Of a DNA stretch of 32,981 nt, positions 18,306-29,072 are shown in pieces. Every line of letters begins with the position of its first letter. Positions within the stretch are counted from its first letter, which is position 1. Source of the stretch: Gammaproteobacteria bacterium (GTDB taxonomy: Bacteria > Pseudomonadota > Gammaproteobacteria > Steroidobacterales > JABDMI01); contig JABDMI010000009.1 in NCBI GenBank assembly GCA_013001575.1, forward strand, positions 1-32,981, given 5' to 3'. Position numbers and translations under genes: made by a program. The notes under the pieces are model-generated. The model saw only the letters and a list, made by a program, of their open reading frames with translations. It was not told the origin of the DNA and made no database searches.

Positions 18306-19292
18306 TTAATCGTGCTTTAAATTAGCCGGTGGCCAGTTTTCAATTTTGGTACCCAGGGCCAAACCGTTTTCAGACAATACGTCCTTGATCTCGGTTAACG
18401 ATTTTTTACCCAGGTTTGGTGTACGTAATAATTCAACTTCCGTACGTTGCACCAGATCACCAATATAAATAATATTTTCCGCTTTCAGGCAGTTTGCCGA
18501 ACGCACGGTTAATTCCAGTTCATCAACAGGACGCAGCAGAATCGGATCAACATAAACATCTGCCGCCTGACCTTCAACTTCTTCCTGGCCTTCAAGGTCA
18601 ACAAAAATCTCCAATTGATCTTTCAGGATAGAACCCGCATGACGAATCGCTTCTTCTGGATCGATGGTACCGTTGGTTTCCACATCGATGATCAATTTGT
18701 CGAGGTTGGTGCGTTGTTCAACACGCGCCGCATCTACTTTGTAACTGACCTTCAATACCGGACTGTAAGACGCGTCCAGTTGCAGACTACCGATCTCGGC
18801 GGTTTGCTCTTCAAACCCGGTACGTGCAGCAGCTGGTTGATAGCCACGACCACGTTGGATCTTCAAGGTCATTTTTAATTCAGCATTATCCGACAAGGTC
18901 GCGATCACCAGGTCCGGGTTCATGACTTCGATATCATGATCAAGCTGAATGTCGCTAGCCAATACCTGACCAGGACCTTTTTTGTGCAAGATCAATTCGG
19001 CTGATTCACGGTTATGCATTTTCAAGGCGACAAGTTTGAGATTCAAAAGAATATCAACCACATCTTCCTGCACACCTTCAATACTGGTGTACTCGTGCAA
19101 AACGCCTTCTATGTTGGCTTCGGTAATTGCCGCGCCAGGCATAGATGACAACAAAATACGACGTAAGGCATTACCCAGGGTGTGCCCGAAACCACGCTCG
19201 AAAGGCTCGATTGTGATCCGTGCATTGTGATCATTCTGTGCATCGATCTTAACGATACGTGGCTTTAAAAATTCTGCAACTGATCCCAGCAT
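18306..19292 (-). CDS. rpoA: RNA polymerase alpha subunit
   Basis: The 328-residue alpha subunit, which nucleates polymerase assembly and contacts UP elements and activators. The N-terminal domain has the dimerisation block [20 protein letters not shown] (32-51). The C-terminal domain has R264 in RSANCLKAE, equivalent to E. coli R265, which binds UP-element DNA. The LENWPPA-type end is conserved as IENWPPANL. It lies between rpsD (71-bp gap) and rplQ, the standard alpha-operon position. Confidence 0.99.
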   Translation of the reverse strand: MLGSVAEFLKPRIVKIDAQNDHNARITIEPFERGFGHTLGNALRRILLSSMPGAAITEANIEGVLHEYTSIEGVQEDVVDILLNLKLVALKMHNRESAELILHKKGPGQVLASDIQLDHDIEVMNPDLVIATLSDNAELKMTLKIQRGRGYQPAAARTGFEEQTAEIGSLQLDASYSPVLKVSYKVDAARVEQRTNLDKLIIDVETNGTIDPEEAIRHAGSILKDQLEIFVDLEGQEEVEGQAADVYVDPILLRPVDELELTVRSANCLKAENIIYIGDLVQRTEVELLRTPNLGKKSLTEIKDVLSENGLALGTKIENWPPANLKHD

Positions 19293-19363
19293 GTGAGATA
19301 ACCTCTTTAATGAATGTACTAAATCTGTTTAAATTCTTTAGATACTGAATAGAACGATCCGGA

Positions 19364-19984
19364 TTATTTGGAATACAATTCCACAACCAGATTTTCGTTA
19401 ACGTCTGGCAATATCTCGTCACGCTCTGGAACTGCCTTGAACACACCGCTCATGCCTTTAGTATCCACTTCCACCCACTCCGGAAAACCGCGTTGACCGG
19501 CAATTTCCAAAGCTGTCAGAATACGGTCTTGTTTGCGAGATTTTTCACGCACACTTATCGTGTCACCGGCCGCAACAACGTAGGAAGGAATATTGACAAT
19601 CTGCTCACCAACCTGGATGCCTTTATGGCTAACCAGTTGACGGGCTTCGGCACGGGTTGATGCAAAACCCATGCGATAAACCACGTTATCCAGACGCGTT
19701 TCCAGAAGTTTCAACAGGTTTTCACCGGTCGCACCACGGGTTTTAGCCGCTTTTTTGTAGTAGTTACGGAATTGCTTTTCCAGCACACCGTACATACGAC
19801 GTAATTTTTGTTTTTCACGCAACTGCAAACCGTATTCAGAGATACGTGCACGGCCTTGACCGTTACCACCCGGTTTTACCTGGGCTTTACATTTATCTTC
19901 AAGACTGCGAATACCGCTTTTCAGAAAAAGATCGGTGCCTTCGCGACGTGCTAGTTTACAGGTTGGTCCAGTATATCTTGCCAT
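19364..19984 (-). CDS. rpsD: Ribosomal protein S4
   Basis: A 206-residue primary 16S-binding protein, and the known autogenous repressor of the alpha operon in E. coli. It has the S4 RNA-binding domain ([30 protein letters not shown], about 93-122) and the conserved end NLVVELYSK. The N-terminus has few cysteines and no four-Cys zinc site, so it is the zinc-free form. It follows rpsK by 12 bp. Confidence 0.98.
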   Translation of the reverse strand: MARYTGPTCKLARREGTDLFLKSGIRSLEDKCKAQVKPGGNGQGRARISEYGLQLREKQKLRRMYGVLEKQFRNYYKKAAKTRGATGENLLKLLETRLDNVVYRMGFASTRAEARQLVSHKGIQVGEQIVNIPSYVVAAGDTISVREKSRKQDRILTALEIAGQRGFPEWVEVDTKGMSGVFKAVPERDEILPDVNENLVVELYSK

Positions 19985-19996
19985 AATTGTTCTCCT

Positions 19997-20380
19997 TTAA
20001 ACGCGACGGCGTTTAGGCGGACGACAGCCATTGTGAGGAATCGGGGTAATATCACGGATTGACGTTACATTCAGTCCGATGTTATTCAGTGAACGTACTG
20101 CAGACTCACGACCAGGGCCGGGTCCGTTAACACGCACTTCTACGTTTTTAACACCGTATTCTTTAGCTGCGTTTCCGGCACGCTCGGCAGCCACACCGGC
20201 TGCGAATGGTGTGCTTTTACGCGAACCGCGAAAACCTGAACCGCCAGCTGTTGCCCAGGACAGGGCATTACCTTGACGATCAGTAATGGTCACAATGGTG
20301 TTATTAAATGACGCATTGATGTGGGCAATGCCCTCAACAACTGTCTTTTTAATCTTCTTTTTACGTGGCGCTTTTGCCAT
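19997..20380 (-). CDS. rpsK: Ribosomal protein S11
   Basis: A 127-residue 30S platform protein that helps form the mRNA exit channel. Conserved blocks are [32 protein letters not shown] and the basic end [13 protein letters not shown], which includes the Asn-Gly pair that forms isoaspartate in E. coli S11. It lies 45 bp after rpsM and 12 bp before rpsD. Confidence 0.98.
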   Translation of the reverse strand: MAKAPRKKKIKKTVVEGIAHINASFNNTIVTITDRQGNALSWATAGGSGFRGSRKSTPFAAGVAAERAGNAAKEYGVKNVEVRVNGPGPGRESAVRSLNNIGLNVTSIRDITPIPHNGCRPPKRRRV

Positions 20381-20425
20381 AACAAATTACCTGATGCTAT
20401 TACTTAGTTTAAATGTTGAAACTGT

Positions 20426-20782
20426 TTATTTACGGATAGGACGACGCGGACCTTTTCGGGTGCGCGCATTGGTCTTGGTACGCTGGCCACGCAATGGCAA
20501 GCCACGGCGATGACGAATACCACGGTAGCAACCCAAATCCATCAAACGTTTGATGTCCATGGATATTTCACGACGCAGATCACCCTCAACGGTGAAGCTG
20601 CCAACCTGGTTACGCAAATTAGCGACTTCATCATCGGTCAGGTCGCGAACCTTGGTAGTACCATCAACACCGGCCGCGTCACATATCTTTTGTGAACGAG
20701 TTGGGCCAATGCCATAGATGCTACGCAGTGCGATCACTGTGTGTTTGTTTGCAGGAATGTTTATACCAGCTATACGAGCCAT
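20426..20782 (-). CDS. rpsM: Ribosomal protein S13
   Basis: A 118-residue 30S head protein that contacts 50S bridges and P-site tRNA through its basic tail. [26 protein letters not shown] opens the protein; [27 protein letters not shown] is the conserved tail. A GGAGT ribosome binding site precedes the ATG. It is the first gene of the alpha operon, 93 bp after rpmJ, a gap long enough for a leader RNA like the S4-controlled one in E. coli. I could not identify such a structure. Confidence 0.98.
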   Translation of the reverse strand: MARIAGINIPANKHTVIALRSIYGIGPTRSQKICDAAGVDGTTKVRDLTDDEVANLRNQVGSFTVEGDLRREISMDIKRLMDLGCYRGIRHRRGLPLRGQRTKTNARTRKGPRRPIRK

Positions 20783-20875
20783 AAATCTTACTCCGAACCC
20801 TTTTTACAGGTTTTACTTTCTCTCTTGTTCAATCTTCGTTAATTAAATTCTTTGACAATAAAAATGCAGACAACC

Positions 20876-20989
20876 TTAACCCTGACGCTGTTTATGGCGC
20901 GGGTCGGTGCAGATCACACGCACTTGACGATTGCGTCTGATGACTTTGCAGTTGCGACAAATTTTCTTGACTGAAGCACGTACTTTCAT
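20876..20989 (-). CDS. rpmJ: Ribosomal protein L36
   Basis: A 37-residue 50S protein, read directly from the minus strand: [17 protein letters not shown], ending PRHKQRQG. C11, C14, C27 and H32 are the intact zinc ligands, so this is the zinc-binding (C+) form. It sits in the usual place between secY (39-bp gap) and rpsM. Length is normal for the family. Confidence 0.97.
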   Translation of the reverse strand: MKVRASVKKICRNCKVIRRNRQVRVICTDPRHKQRQG

Positions 20990-21028
20990 AATTGTCTCCT
21001 GGACAGCTACATTGCATTAACAATGTGC

Positions 21029-22372
21029 TTATTTGCCCTTGTTCTTGCCTTTTTTCTTGCCAGTGAAGTTTGATTTTTTCATCAAGCCTTCGTATTGGTG
21101 TGACATTGCATGAGCTTGCAGTTGTGACATGAAGTCCATAAATACCACCACAATGATCAGCAACGAGGTTCCGCCGAAATAAAACGGCACATTAAATTTC
21201 AAAATTAAAAATTCGGGTATCAGACACACAATGGTGACATAGATCGCTGCCCAGAAGGTCAGACGCGTTAATACCTTATCAATGTATTCACCGGTTTGTT
21301 TACCTGGACGAATACCCGGGATAAATGCTCCTGAACGCTTGAGGTTATCGGCGATCTCTTCCGGTTTTTGCACTAAAGCTACCCAGAAAAAACAGAATCC
21401 GACGATCATGGCGGTATACAGCATGATGTACAAAGGTTTTCCGGGGCTGATCTTGTCCGAAATATCCTGTAACCACGAAAACGATGAACTGGTTCCCGCG
21501 AAACTGGCAATCGTTACCGGCAACAGGATCAGACTCGAGGCAAAGATCGGTGCCATTACGCCCGACATGTTGACCTTGAATGGCAAGTGACTGCTTTGAC
21601 CCGCCATCATGCGACGACCTTGCATACGCTTGGCATAGTTAACCGCAATCTTGCGTAAGGCGCGTTCGAAGTAACAAACTCCGTAGATCACAACCAAGAC
21701 ACCAAGGAATATTAACAAGGCCGCAATCGACGAAAGCTGACCGTTATTGACCAGGGTGACCGAGTTACCAAACGCACCAGGCAGTCCGGCTACGATACTG
21801 GCAAGAATCAGTAAGGAAATTCCATTACCAATACCCCGCTCTGTAATTTGCTCGCCCAACCACATCAGGAACAAGGCTCCGGTGACCAAAGACACCACCG
21901 CAATGACCATGAATTGTGGTCCGGGGTTCATGGCAATACCCTGATTCTGCAAAGCGATCGAGGTAAAAAATGCCTGAACCGAGGCCAATCCGAGTGTGCC
22001 ATAACGCGTATACGTGGTCAGTTTGCGTTGACCAGCCTGGCCTTCTTTTTTCAATTCCATAAAGCGTGGAACCATTGCCGTTAACATTTGCACCACAATC
22101 GCGGTGGTAATGTAAGGCATGATGCCCAGCGCAAAAATACTTAAACGTTCCAGTGCGCCACCACTGAACATATTCATGACTTCAAAAATACCACCCTGGC
22201 CACTGCCAAGATCGAGAAGCTCACGAAAACGCTGTGGGTCTACACCTGGTACCGGAATAAACGTACCAATGCGGTAAACCAATAGGGCGCCCAGCAAGAA
22301 AAAGATCCGCCCTCTCAATTCCTTGAGACGCGATCCTGTCATTGCATTTGCCGGTGTTGGTGTTTTAGCCAC
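21029..22372 (-). CDS. secY: Preprotein translocase subunit SecY
   Basis: The 447-residue channel-forming subunit of the SecYEG translocon in the inner membrane, with ten predicted membrane helices. The opening RLKELRGRIFFLLGALLVYRIGTFIPVPGVD, the plug/early region IFEVMNMFSGGALERLSIFALGIMPYI and the cytoplasmic loop with EQITERGIGNGISLLI are characteristic. The basic tail (KKKGKNKGK) is species-specific. It follows rplO by 33 bp in the spc operon. Confidence 0.98.
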   Translation of the reverse strand: MAKTPTPANAMTGSRLKELRGRIFFLLGALLVYRIGTFIPVPGVDPQRFRELLDLGSGQGGIFEVMNMFSGGALERLSIFALGIMPYITTAIVVQMLTAMVPRFMELKKEGQAGQRKLTTYTRYGTLGLASVQAFFTSIALQNQGIAMNPGPQFMVIAVVSLVTGALFLMWLGEQITERGIGNGISLLILASIVAGLPGAFGNSVTLVNNGQLSSIAALLIFLGVLVVIYGVCYFERALRKIAVNYAKRMQGRRMMAGQSSHLPFKVNMSGVMAPIFASSLILLPVTIASFAGTSSSFSWLQDISDKISPGKPLYIMLYTAMIVGFCFFWVALVQKPEEIADNLKRSGAFIPGIRPGKQTGEYIDKVLTRLTFWAAIYVTIVCLIPEFLILKFNVPFYFGGTSLLIIVVVFMDFMSQLQAHAMSHQYEGLMKKSNFTGKKKGKNKGK

Positions 22373-22405
22373 TCTGTTTATCCTGTGTACGTAATACTTG
22401 TATGT

Positions 22406-22840
22406 TTAGTCGACGATCTTGCCGCCAGCCGCTTCAATCGCTGCACGTGCACCTTTAGTCACACGTACGCCTTGTACGGTTACTGCTTTATCAAGCTTGC
22501 CAGAAGCAAAGATCTTGACCGTTTTGGCATTGGCCTTGATCAAGTTGGCTTTTTTAAGCGTTAACAGATCGATCACATCATCTTTAACATTATTCAATTC
22601 GCCCAAACGCACTTCAGCGTAGTGTGCCGACACGCGCGCGGTAAAACCGACTTTAGGTAAACGACGTTGTAAAGGCATTTGACCGCCTTCAAAACCGACT
22701 TTGTGATATCCACCGGAACGGGCGTGCTGACCTTTGTGTCCACGACCACAGGTTTTACCCAGAGTAGAGCCAATACCACGGCCGCGACGTTTGCCTGCCG
22801 TATTTGAGCCTTTACTTGGTTTTAATGTATTTAAACGCAT
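22406..22840 (-). CDS. rplO: Ribosomal protein L15
   Basis: A 144-residue late-assembly 50S protein. The Gly/Arg-rich N-terminus [21 protein letters not shown] is the family hallmark, as is [15 protein letters not shown]. It lies between rpmD (25 bp) and secY (33 bp). Confidence 0.98.
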   Translation of the reverse strand: MRLNTLKPSKGSNTAGKRRGRGIGSTLGKTCGRGHKGQHARSGGYHKVGFEGGQMPLQRRLPKVGFTARVSAHYAEVRLGELNNVKDDVIDLLTLKKANLIKANAKTVKIFASGKLDKAVTVQGVRVTKGARAAIEAAGGKIVD

Positions 22841-22865
22841 TTCAATTACCTTCTAAATCGAATTT

Positions 22866-23051
22866 TTAAGCTTCTTCTACTTTTAGCAAGTAAGAAACCT
22901 TGTTGATCATGCCACGGTTTTCCGGGGTATCAATTACTTCAACACTGTGATGCATACGACGCAATCCCAATCCGGCAACACAGGCTTTGTGCGCCTTGAG
23001 TCTGCCGTTGGTACTTTTCACTAATGTGACTTTTACTTTTTTGTTAGCCAT
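22866..23051 (-). CDS. rpmD: Ribosomal protein L30
   Basis: A 61-residue 50S protein, with the ferredoxin-like core [32 protein letters not shown]. The ATG at 23051 (MANKKVKV) is chosen over the in-frame GTG at 23063 because it gives the family's usual N-terminus; no strong Shine-Dalgarno favours either. It lies 47 bp after rpsE. Confidence 0.96.
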   Translation of the reverse strand: MANKKVKVTLVKSTNGRLKAHKACVAGLGLRRMHHSVEVIDTPENRGMINKVSYLLKVEEA

Positions 23052-23098
23052 TGGTTTGTCCACTACTCTTAAATAATTTCAATCGTTAAGCTATTGTA

Positions 23099-23608
23099 TT
23101 AACCGACGATCTCGGAAACAGCTTTACCACGCTTGGCGGCAATACTTGCAGGTGAATGCATGCCTTCCAGGGCTTTAATGGTTGCGCGCACCAGGTTGAT
23201 CGGGTTACGCGAGCCATAACTCTTGGCCAATACGTTACGTACGCCGGCACATTCCAAAACAGCACGCATGGCACCACCGGCAATTACGCCCGTACCTTCC
23301 GAGGCTGGCTGCATGTAAACACGCGAAGCGCCATGGCGGCCTTTGAGCGTGTATTGCAATGTGTCATCTTTAAGATTGACGTTAACAATATGACGACGTG
23401 CTTGTTGCATGGCTTTCTGGATCGCAACTGGCACTTCTTTTGCCTTGCCATATCCGAATCCAACTTTACCATTCTGGTCGCCGACCACAGTTAGTGCGGT
23501 AAAGCCGAATTGACGACCACCTTTCACTACTTTGGATACACGGTTTACCGTGACCAGTTTCTCAACCAGGTCATCAGTCTTGTTTCTATCACCACGTTGC
23601 TCTGCCAT
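23099..23608 (-). CDS. rpsE: Ribosomal protein S5
   Basis: A 169-residue 30S protein important for decoding accuracy and mRNA unwinding. The S5 RNA-binding domain [20 protein letters not shown] and the C-terminal block [20 protein letters not shown] are intact. It lies between rplR (59 bp) and rpmD. Confidence 0.98.
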   Translation of the reverse strand: MAEQRGDRNKTDDLVEKLVTVNRVSKVVKGGRQFGFTALTVVGDQNGKVGFGYGKAKEVPVAIQKAMQQARRHIVNVNLKDDTLQYTLKGRHGASRVYMQPASEGTGVIAGGAMRAVLECAGVRNVLAKSYGSRNPINLVRATIKALEGMHSPASIAAKRGKAVSEIVG

Positions 23609-23667
23609 AATCTTCTCTTACTTCTAAGTGTGCACTTGCGTACTTAAAAAAATTTCAATAAAACCTG

Positions 23668-24021
23668 TTAAAAGTCCAGACCGCCTTCACGCGCGCTGTC
23701 TGCCAGGGCCTTGACCCGACCGTGATACTGGTATCCGGCACGATCAAAAGCCACTTTGCTTAATCCTGCAGCTTTTGCCTTGTCTGCAATTGCAGCTCCT
23801 ACAGCTTTAGCGGCATCAATGTTTCCGGTGTATTTCAAGCCGTCATTGACCGTTTTGTCCAGCGTACTGGCAGCGGCCAGAACCTGGCTACCATCAGCAC
23901 TGAAAACTTGTGCATAGATATGACGCGGGCTGCGGGTCACGGTTAAACGTGGAACTCCAAGCTCACGGATCTTTGCTCTGGTACGACGGGCGCGTCGTTG
24001 GCGTGATTCACTTTTATTCAT
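23668..24021 (-). CDS. rplR: Ribosomal protein L18
   Basis: A 117-residue protein that binds 5S rRNA with L5 and L25. The basic N-terminus [16 protein letters not shown] and the C-terminal [26 protein letters not shown] are family hallmarks. It lies 52 bp after rplF. Confidence 0.98.
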   Translation of the reverse strand: MNKSESRQRRARRTRAKIRELGVPRLTVTRSPRHIYAQVFSADGSQVLAAASTLDKTVNDGLKYTGNIDAAKAVGAAIADKAKAAGLSKVAFDRAGYQYHGRVKALADSAREGGLDF

Positions 24022-24073
24022 TACTGTTCTCTACTAAAAATTCTTGCAAATAATTGAAAAATTAAAAGCCTAA

Positions 24074-24607
24074 TTATTTCTTTTTCGCTTCTTTCATTGC
24101 GACGTATTCGCCAAGGTAGCGAACGCCTTTGCCCTTATAGGGCTCTGGTGGACGGTAAGCACGAATTTCCGCAGCTACCTGTCCAACTTTTTGTTTATCG
24201 ATTCCGCTGACCACCACTTCTGTCTGGCTCGGGGTTTCAACCTTGATACCTTCAGGCACCTGATGTTCAACCGGGTGCGAGAAACCGAGGTTCAAATTCA
24301 ATTTGTTACCTTGTGCCTGGGCACGATAACCAACGCCACGCAGTTCGAGTTTTTTCTCAAAACCTTCACTAACGCCGGTAACCATATTCTGGACCAGTGA
24401 ACGCATGGTGCCAGCCAGAGCAATTGCCTGACGACTGTTGTTGCGTGGTTGTACAAGCAGAGAGTTCTCTTCTTGCTCTATGGTCACATCAGTATGCAAT
24501 TGCATTTGCAAACTGCCTTTGCTGCCTTTGAAAGAGAGTTCTTGACGATTGATCGTCACTTCTACACCTTTTGGCATCTCGACCGGTTTTTTAGCCACTC
24601 TAGACAT
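24074..24607 (-). CDS. rplF: Ribosomal protein L6
   Basis: A 177-residue 50S protein near the factor-binding site. The two L6 repeats are visible, and the signature [16 protein letters not shown] near the C-terminus is diagnostic. It lies 35 bp after rpsH. Confidence 0.98.
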   Translation of the reverse strand: MSRVAKKPVEMPKGVEVTINRQELSFKGSKGSLQMQLHTDVTIEQEENSLLVQPRNNSRQAIALAGTMRSLVQNMVTGVSEGFEKKLELRGVGYRAQAQGNKLNLNLGFSHPVEHQVPEGIKVETPSQTEVVVSGIDKQKVGQVAAEIRAYRPPEPYKGKGVRYLGEYVAMKEAKKK

Positions 24608-24642
24608 TACTAATTACCTTAATTTGTTATCGCTAATGGTTC

Positions 24643-25038
24643 TTAAGAGACAAAGCACAGAACTTCGCCGCCCTGACCCTGTGCACGCGCTTCGCGATCT
24701 GTCATTACACCTTTGGACGTTGAAACAATCGCAACACCCAGCCCGCCCAATACTTTAGGCAGTTCGTCTTTTGCTTTATAACTACGCAGACCCGGACGAC
24801 TAACACGCTTGATCACTTCGATCACCGGACGGCCCTGGTAGTACTTGAGATCAACCAGTAAATTCTTGTGCGCGCCTTCCTGAACTTCATTGAAGTCAGC
24901 AATATAGCCTTCGTTCTTCAGCACATTCAAAATGGCCTTTTTCTGTTTGGAAGAAGGAATACTTACATTCGCTTTATTTGACAATTGCCCGTTACGAATT
25001 CGGGTTAACAGGTCAGCGATAGGATCAGTCATGCTCAT
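24643..25038 (-). CDS. rpsH: Ribosomal protein S8
   Basis: A 131-residue primary 16S-binding protein; in E. coli it represses translation of the spc operon. [18 protein letters not shown] opens the protein and [27 protein letters not shown] closes it, both conserved. It lies 36 bp after rpsN. Confidence 0.98.
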   Translation of the reverse strand: MSMTDPIADLLTRIRNGQLSNKANVSIPSSKQKKAILNVLKNEGYIADFNEVQEGAHKNLLVDLKYYQGRPVIEVIKRVSRPGLRSYKAKDELPKVLGGLGVAIVSTSKGVMTDREARAQGQGGEVLCFVS

Positions 25039-25074
25039 GATGTTTTACTCTTGTCTCTTGTGCTTTAAAAGTGT

Positions 25075-25380
25075 TTACCAACTGGCCTTGGACAGTCCTG
25101 GCAATTCGCCACGCATGGCGTACTCACGTAATTTGTTACGACCCAGGCCAAACTTGCGATAGTAGCCGTGCGGGCGTCCAGTCAGGTTACAACGGTTATG
25201 CAAACGGCTGGGCGATGCATTACGTGGTAACTTTTGCAGTTTCTGTTGCGCCTCAAAAATCTCGTCGTCGGTAGACTTTGGATTTTTTATGATCGCTTTC
25301 AGGGCTGCACGTTTCTGGGCAAACTTGGCAACCGTGCGCTCTCTTTTAAGCTCACGTTGTTTCATTGATACCTTGGCCAT
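25075..25380 (-). CDS. rpsN: Ribosomal protein S14 (long, zinc-free form)
   Basis: A 101-residue 30S head protein. The C-terminal block [24 protein letters not shown] is diagnostic. There is only one cysteine, so this is the zinc-independent long form typical of proteobacteria. It lies 38 bp after rplE. Confidence 0.98.
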   Translation of the reverse strand: MAKVSMKQRELKRERTVAKFAQKRAALKAIIKNPKSTDDEIFEAQQKLQKLPRNASPSRLHNRCNLTGRPHGYYRKFGLGRNKLREYAMRGELPGLSKASW

Positions 25381-25418
25381 AACTATTCTCTTGGGTTACT
25401 CGTACTTGTCTTTAAAAA

Positions 25419-25958
25419 TTATTTCTTGAACGGAAAGTTGAACGCTTCCAGCAATGCTTTGCCTTCTTCGTTGGTCTTAGCCGTGGTTGTGATGGTGATG
25501 TCCATACCGCGTAGCGCATCTACTTCGTCGTAGTTGATCTCCGGGAAGATAATTTGCTCTTTTACACCCATGCTGTAGTTACCACGACCGTCAAATGATT
25601 TCGGGTTCAAACCGCGGAAGTCACGCGTACGTGGAATCGAGATGTTTACCAGACGATCCAGGAACTCATACATTCTGCTTTTACGCAGAGTTACTTTACA
25701 ACCGATTGGATAACCTTCACGGATCTTGAATCCCGCTACCGATTTACGTGCCAATGTGGTTACGGGACGTTGACCGGCGATCTTGGTCATATCGGATTTG
25801 GCATTCTCCAGGATCTTTTTATCAGCCAGAGCCTCACCCACACCCATGTTCAAGGTGATCTTGGTGATGCGTGGAGCCTGCATGTTACTTTTGTACGAGA
25901 ATTTCTCCATCAACTGAGGAAGAACTGTCTCGTTATAAAATTCTTTTAAACGTGCCAT
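25419..25958 (-). CDS. rplE: Ribosomal protein L5
   Basis: A 179-residue 5S rRNA-binding protein of the central protuberance that touches P-site tRNA. Conserved stretches are [33 protein letters not shown] and [19 protein letters not shown]. It lies 55 bp after rplX. Confidence 0.98.
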   Translation of the reverse strand: MARLKEFYNETVLPQLMEKFSYKSNMQAPRITKITLNMGVGEALADKKILENAKSDMTKIAGQRPVTTLARKSVAGFKIREGYPIGCKVTLRKSRMYEFLDRLVNISIPRTRDFRGLNPKSFDGRGNYSMGVKEQIIFPEINYDEVDALRGMDITITTTAKTNEEGKALLEAFNFPFKK

Positions 25959-26013
25959 GGTTAATTACTCTTAAAAACTCTTTAATATTACTTTTACTTG
26001 GCTAAACCCGGGA

Positions 26014-26340
26014 TCACAGATCCTTGGTAACAATCTCTTGGTTAGAACGATAGAAACGCACTTTACGTCCGTCATCCAGAGTTCTGAAACCGATGCGGTC
26101 ACCTTTTTTGGTGATCGGGTTGTAATGCATAACATTGGAAATATCCAATGGCATGGTTTTTTCCACGATGCCACCCGGTACGCCGGCATTCGGATTGGGT
26201 TTCTGGTGTTTTTTCACCAGATTGATACCCTCAACCAGAATGTTCTGATCTTCCAGCATGACCTCCAGAACCGATCCACGGTTACCTTTGTCTTTGCCTG
26301 CCACTACGATGACTTCGTCACCTTTCTTAAAACGTTGCAT
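26014..26340 (-). CDS. rplX: Ribosomal protein L24
   Basis: A 108-residue 50S assembly-initiator protein. The KOW motif [21 protein letters not shown] (about 7-27) and [31 protein letters not shown] are family hallmarks. It lies 18 bp after rplN. Confidence 0.97.
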   Translation of the reverse strand: MQRFKKGDEVIVVAGKDKGNRGSVLEVMLEDQNILVEGINLVKKHQKPNPNAGVPGGIVEKTMPLDISNVMHYNPITKKGDRIGFRTLDDGRKVRFYRSNQEIVTKDL

Positions 26341-26358
26341 ATCTATTAACTCCCGGCC

Positions 26359-26727
26359 TTAAAGTACTTCTGGTGCCAGTGAAACGATTTTCATAAATCG
26401 TTCGGTACGCAGCTCACGGGTTACCGGGCCAAAAATACGAGTACCGATCGGTTCGAAGCGCGCATTCAACAAAACTGCCGCATTGCCATCGAAACGGATC
26501 AATGAACCGTCTGGACGACGCACACCTTTACGTGTACGAACTACTACAGCGTTATACACTTCGCCTTTTTTAACTTTGCCGCGTGGAATCGAATCTTTGA
26601 CACTCACCTTGATGATGTCGCCCACGTTGGCATAACGGCGCTTAGAACCACCCAACACCTTGATGCACATCATTCGACGGGCGCCACTGTTGTCGGCTGC
26701 GTTAAGCATGCTTTGCATTTGTATCAT
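26359..26727 (-). CDS. rplN: Ribosomal protein L14
   Basis: A 122-residue 50S protein at the subunit interface. [27 protein letters not shown] and the end [12 protein letters not shown] are strongly conserved. It is the first gene of the spc operon by E. coli convention, 54 bp after rpsQ. No separate promoter is obvious in that gap, so S10 and spc genes may be co-transcribed. Confidence 0.98.
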   Translation of the reverse strand: MIQMQSMLNAADNSGARRMMCIKVLGGSKRRYANVGDIIKVSVKDSIPRGKVKKGEVYNAVVVRTRKGVRRPDGSLIRFDGNAAVLLNARFEPIGTRIFGPVTRELRTERFMKIVSLAPEVL

Positions 26728-26781
26728 TGCCGCTGTTCCTCTAAAAAATCTTTTTAATTAAAATCTTGATGTTCAATTCGA

Positions 26782-27051
26782 TTAAATTGCAGCGCGCTCG
26801 ACGATCTCGTGCAAAGTCCAGGCTTTGGTTTTCGAGATCGGGCGACATTCAGTGATCTTGACCAGATCCCCGATGTTGCAATCGTTGTTTTCGTCATGTG
26901 CTTTAAGCTTGGTTGATTTGGTGGTGTACTTACCATACAACGGGTGCTTGACACGACGCTCGACAGATACCGTAATCGACTTGGTCATCTTGTTACTGAC
27001 AACTTTGCCGGTTAGGGTACGAATTACTTTATTTTGTGTAGCTTCACTCAT
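26782..27051 (-). CDS. rpsQ: Ribosomal protein S17
   Basis: An 89-residue primary 16S-binding protein with an OB fold. [22 protein letters not shown] and [17 protein letters not shown] are diagnostic. Its ATG overlaps the rpmC stop by four bases (ATGA), implying translational coupling. Confidence 0.98.
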   Translation of the reverse strand: MSEATQNKVIRTLTGKVVSNKMTKSITVSVERRVKHPLYGKYTTKSTKLKAHDENNDCNIGDLVKITECRPISKTKAWTLHEIVERAAI

Positions 27052-27269
27052 TTTTCACTACCTGCTGAATTCTTTTCTTCCAGAATGGTTTTGATGCGTG
27101 CAATATTACGACGGGCAATCGTGAACTCATGTGGCTTCATTGCCTGACCAGTAGCCGCTTGTAAACGCAATTTGAATTGCTCGTCACGTATGCTGAGTAA
27201 TTCAGTGTTTAACTCATCAGCGGTTTTCTTGCGCAGCTCGGCTGCTTTTAATATTTGACCTGATTTCAT
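27048..27269 (-). CDS. rpmC: Ribosomal protein L29
   Basis: A 73-residue 50S protein near the tunnel exit and trigger-factor docking site. [29 protein letters not shown] is the conserved helical core. The ATG at 27269 is preferred to the in-frame GTG at 27272; it shares one base with the rplP stop (TGATG). The N-terminal MKSGQILK extension is somewhat longer than in many homologues. Confidence 0.95.
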   Translation of the reverse strand: MKSGQILKAAELRKKTADELNTELLSIRDEQFKLRLQAATGQAMKPHEFTIARRNIARIKTILEEKNSAGSEK

Positions 27270-27682
27270 CACATCACCTGACGGGAAACGAATTTGGTTG
27301 GAATCGGTAATTTAGCTGCCGCCAAACGGAATGCTTCACGAGCGATCTCTTCGCTCACACCTTCCATCTCGTACAGCATACGACCGGGTTGAATCTGGGC
27401 TACGTAATACTCCACGCTACCTTTACCTTTACCCTGACGAACTTCGAGAGGTTTTTTGGTGATCGGCTTGTCCGGGAAGATACGGATCCAGATTTTACCG
27501 CCACGTTTAACATGACGCGTCATGGCACGACGTGCGGCTTCGATCTGACGCGCTGTAATGCGTCCACGACCAAGTGCTTTTAAACCGTATTCACCGAATG
27601 AGACCGAGCTACCCCGGTTGGCAAGACCACGGTTCTTGCCCTTCATCATTTTGCGATACTTAGATCTTTTAGGTTGTAACAT
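27269..27682 (-). CDS. rplP: Ribosomal protein L16
   Basis: A 137-residue 50S protein close to the A-site and needed for late assembly. [19 protein letters not shown], the block [24 protein letters not shown] and [20 protein letters not shown] are hallmarks. It lies 16 bp after rpsC and overlaps rpmC by one base. Confidence 0.98.
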   Translation of the reverse strand: MLQPKRSKYRKMMKGKNRGLANRGSSVSFGEYGLKALGRGRITARQIEAARRAMTRHVKRGGKIWIRIFPDKPITKKPLEVRQGKGKGSVEYYVAQIQPGRMLYEMEGVSEEIAREAFRLAAAKLPIPTKFVSRQVM

Positions 27683-27698
27683 TTCTAATTACCCCAGG

Positions 27699-28379
27699 TT
27701 ACGCCGCGCCACGGGTGGTCGCAGCCGACAAGCTTGGCATTCCGCCATAAACTTCGCCTTTGAATATCCATACTTTGATACCGATGATCCCGTAAGTTGT
27801 CAGGGCTTCGGCAAAACCGTAATCAATATCAGCACGTAAAGTGTGTAGCGGCACACGACCTTCGCGATACCACTCAGAACGTGCGATCTCGGCGCCATTC
27901 AGACGACCGGAAACTTTAACTTTGATGCCCTTGGCACCCAAACGCATGGTGTTGGTTACGGCGCGCTTCATGGCACGACGGAACATCACACGACGGATCA
28001 GTTGTTGCGAAATTCCTTCAGCAACCAGTTGTGCGTCCAGCTCGGGCTTGCGAATCTCGGCAATACTCATACGCACATCGTTGATATGCATTTTGGTGAG
28101 CTTGGCAACTTCGCCGCGTAAACGTTCGATGTCTTCACCTTTTTTACCGATCACGATCCCCGGGCGTGCCGTGTGGATAGTAACGTGCAGTTTTTTGGCT
28201 GGACGCTCGATCTGAATAAAGCTGACGGACGCCTGCGATAATTTCTTTTTCAGAAACTCGCGCACTTTATGATCCGCGTGCACATACTTCGCATAGTCTT
28301 CCGAATTGGCGTACCACTTCGAAGACCAATCACGAGTTATGCCGAGGCGAATTCCGACTGGATGTACTTTTTGACCCAT
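27699..28379 (-). CDS. rpsC: Ribosomal protein S3
   Basis: A 226-residue 30S protein at the mRNA entry channel. [23 protein letters not shown] opens the protein. The KH-2 domain includes [21 protein letters not shown]. It lies 51 bp after rplV. Confidence 0.98.
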   Translation of the reverse strand: MGQKVHPVGIRLGITRDWSSKWYANSEDYAKYVHADHKVREFLKKKLSQASVSFIQIERPAKKLHVTIHTARPGIVIGKKGEDIERLRGEVAKLTKMHINDVRMSIAEIRKPELDAQLVAEGISQQLIRRVMFRRAMKRAVTNTMRLGAKGIKVKVSGRLNGAEIARSEWYREGRVPLHTLRADIDYGFAEALTTYGIIGIKVWIFKGEVYGGMPSLSAATTRGAA

Positions 28380-28430
28380 ACGTTTTCTCTAAACTTTGAT
28401 TACGTTCGTTAAACTAATAATTTGTGGCGC

Positions 28431-28763
28431 TTATTGGTCAGCGACCTCTACCATAATGTGACTTGTGCGTTTCAGGATGCGGTTACCACGCCCTTTGGCA
28501 CGAGCACGCATACGCTTGTATACCGGCCCGGCGTCGATCATGATGCTGGATACTTTAAGTTCATCAATATCAGCGCCGTGATTGTGCTCGGCATTGGCAA
28601 TGGCTGACTCCAATACTTTTTTGACCAGCGCAGCACCTTTCTTGGGCATGAACGACAAAGTGGTTAATGCTTCACTCACGTCTTTGCCACGGATCATGTC
28701 AGCGATCAGGCGACATTTCTGTGGCGAGATGCGGGCATGTTTATGTTTTGCTATTACTTGCAT
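28431..28763 (-). CDS. rplV: Ribosomal protein L22
   Basis: A 110-residue 50S protein whose loop lines the nascent-peptide tunnel and affects macrolide sensitivity. [19 protein letters not shown] and the loop/tail [18 protein letters not shown] are diagnostic. Two starts are possible. The ATG at 28763 (MQVIAKHK) matches the family N-terminus and lies 9 bases from the AAAGG ribosome binding site; the ATG at 28772 is only 4 bases away and would add three residues. Confidence 0.96.
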   Translation of the reverse strand: MQVIAKHKHARISPQKCRLIADMIRGKDVSEALTTLSFMPKKGAALVKKVLESAIANAEHNHGADIDELKVSSIMIDAGPVYKRMRARAKGRGNRILKRTSHIMVEVADQ

Positions 28764-28780
28764 GTCATTCAACCTTTAAA

Positions 28781-29056
28781 TTAGCGCTTGGCTTTTTTGT
28801 CTGCAGCGTGACCTTTATAGGTTCGCGTTGCGGCAAATTCACCAAGTTTATGGCCTACCATATTCTCCGAAACCAGTACCGGAACGTGTTGACGCCCGTT
28901 ATGCACTGCAATGGTCAGACCCACCATATCCGGAGAGACCATGGAGCGACGCGACCAGGTTTTGATCGGGCGTTTGTTGTTAGTCTCAATTGCGGTTTGC
29001 ACTTTCTTTTCGAGGTGCAGATCAATAAATGGACCTTTTTTCAATGAACGTGGCAT
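28781..29056 (-). CDS. rpsS: Ribosomal protein S19
   Basis: A 91-residue 30S head protein that forms a complex with S13. [15 protein letters not shown] and [23 protein letters not shown] are diagnostic. It lies 16 bp after rplB. Confidence 0.98.
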   Translation of the reverse strand: MPRSLKKGPFIDLHLEKKVQTAIETNNKRPIKTWSRRSMVSPDMVGLTIAVHNGRQHVPVLVSENMVGHKLGEFAATRTYKGHAADKKAKR

Positions 29057-29072
29057 ATCTTTTAACCTTTAA

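Noticed and set aside
20783-20875. An S4-responsive pseudoknot leader before rpsM
   Set aside because: The 93-bp gap is long enough, but I could not identify the pairing by eye and no clear promoter is present.
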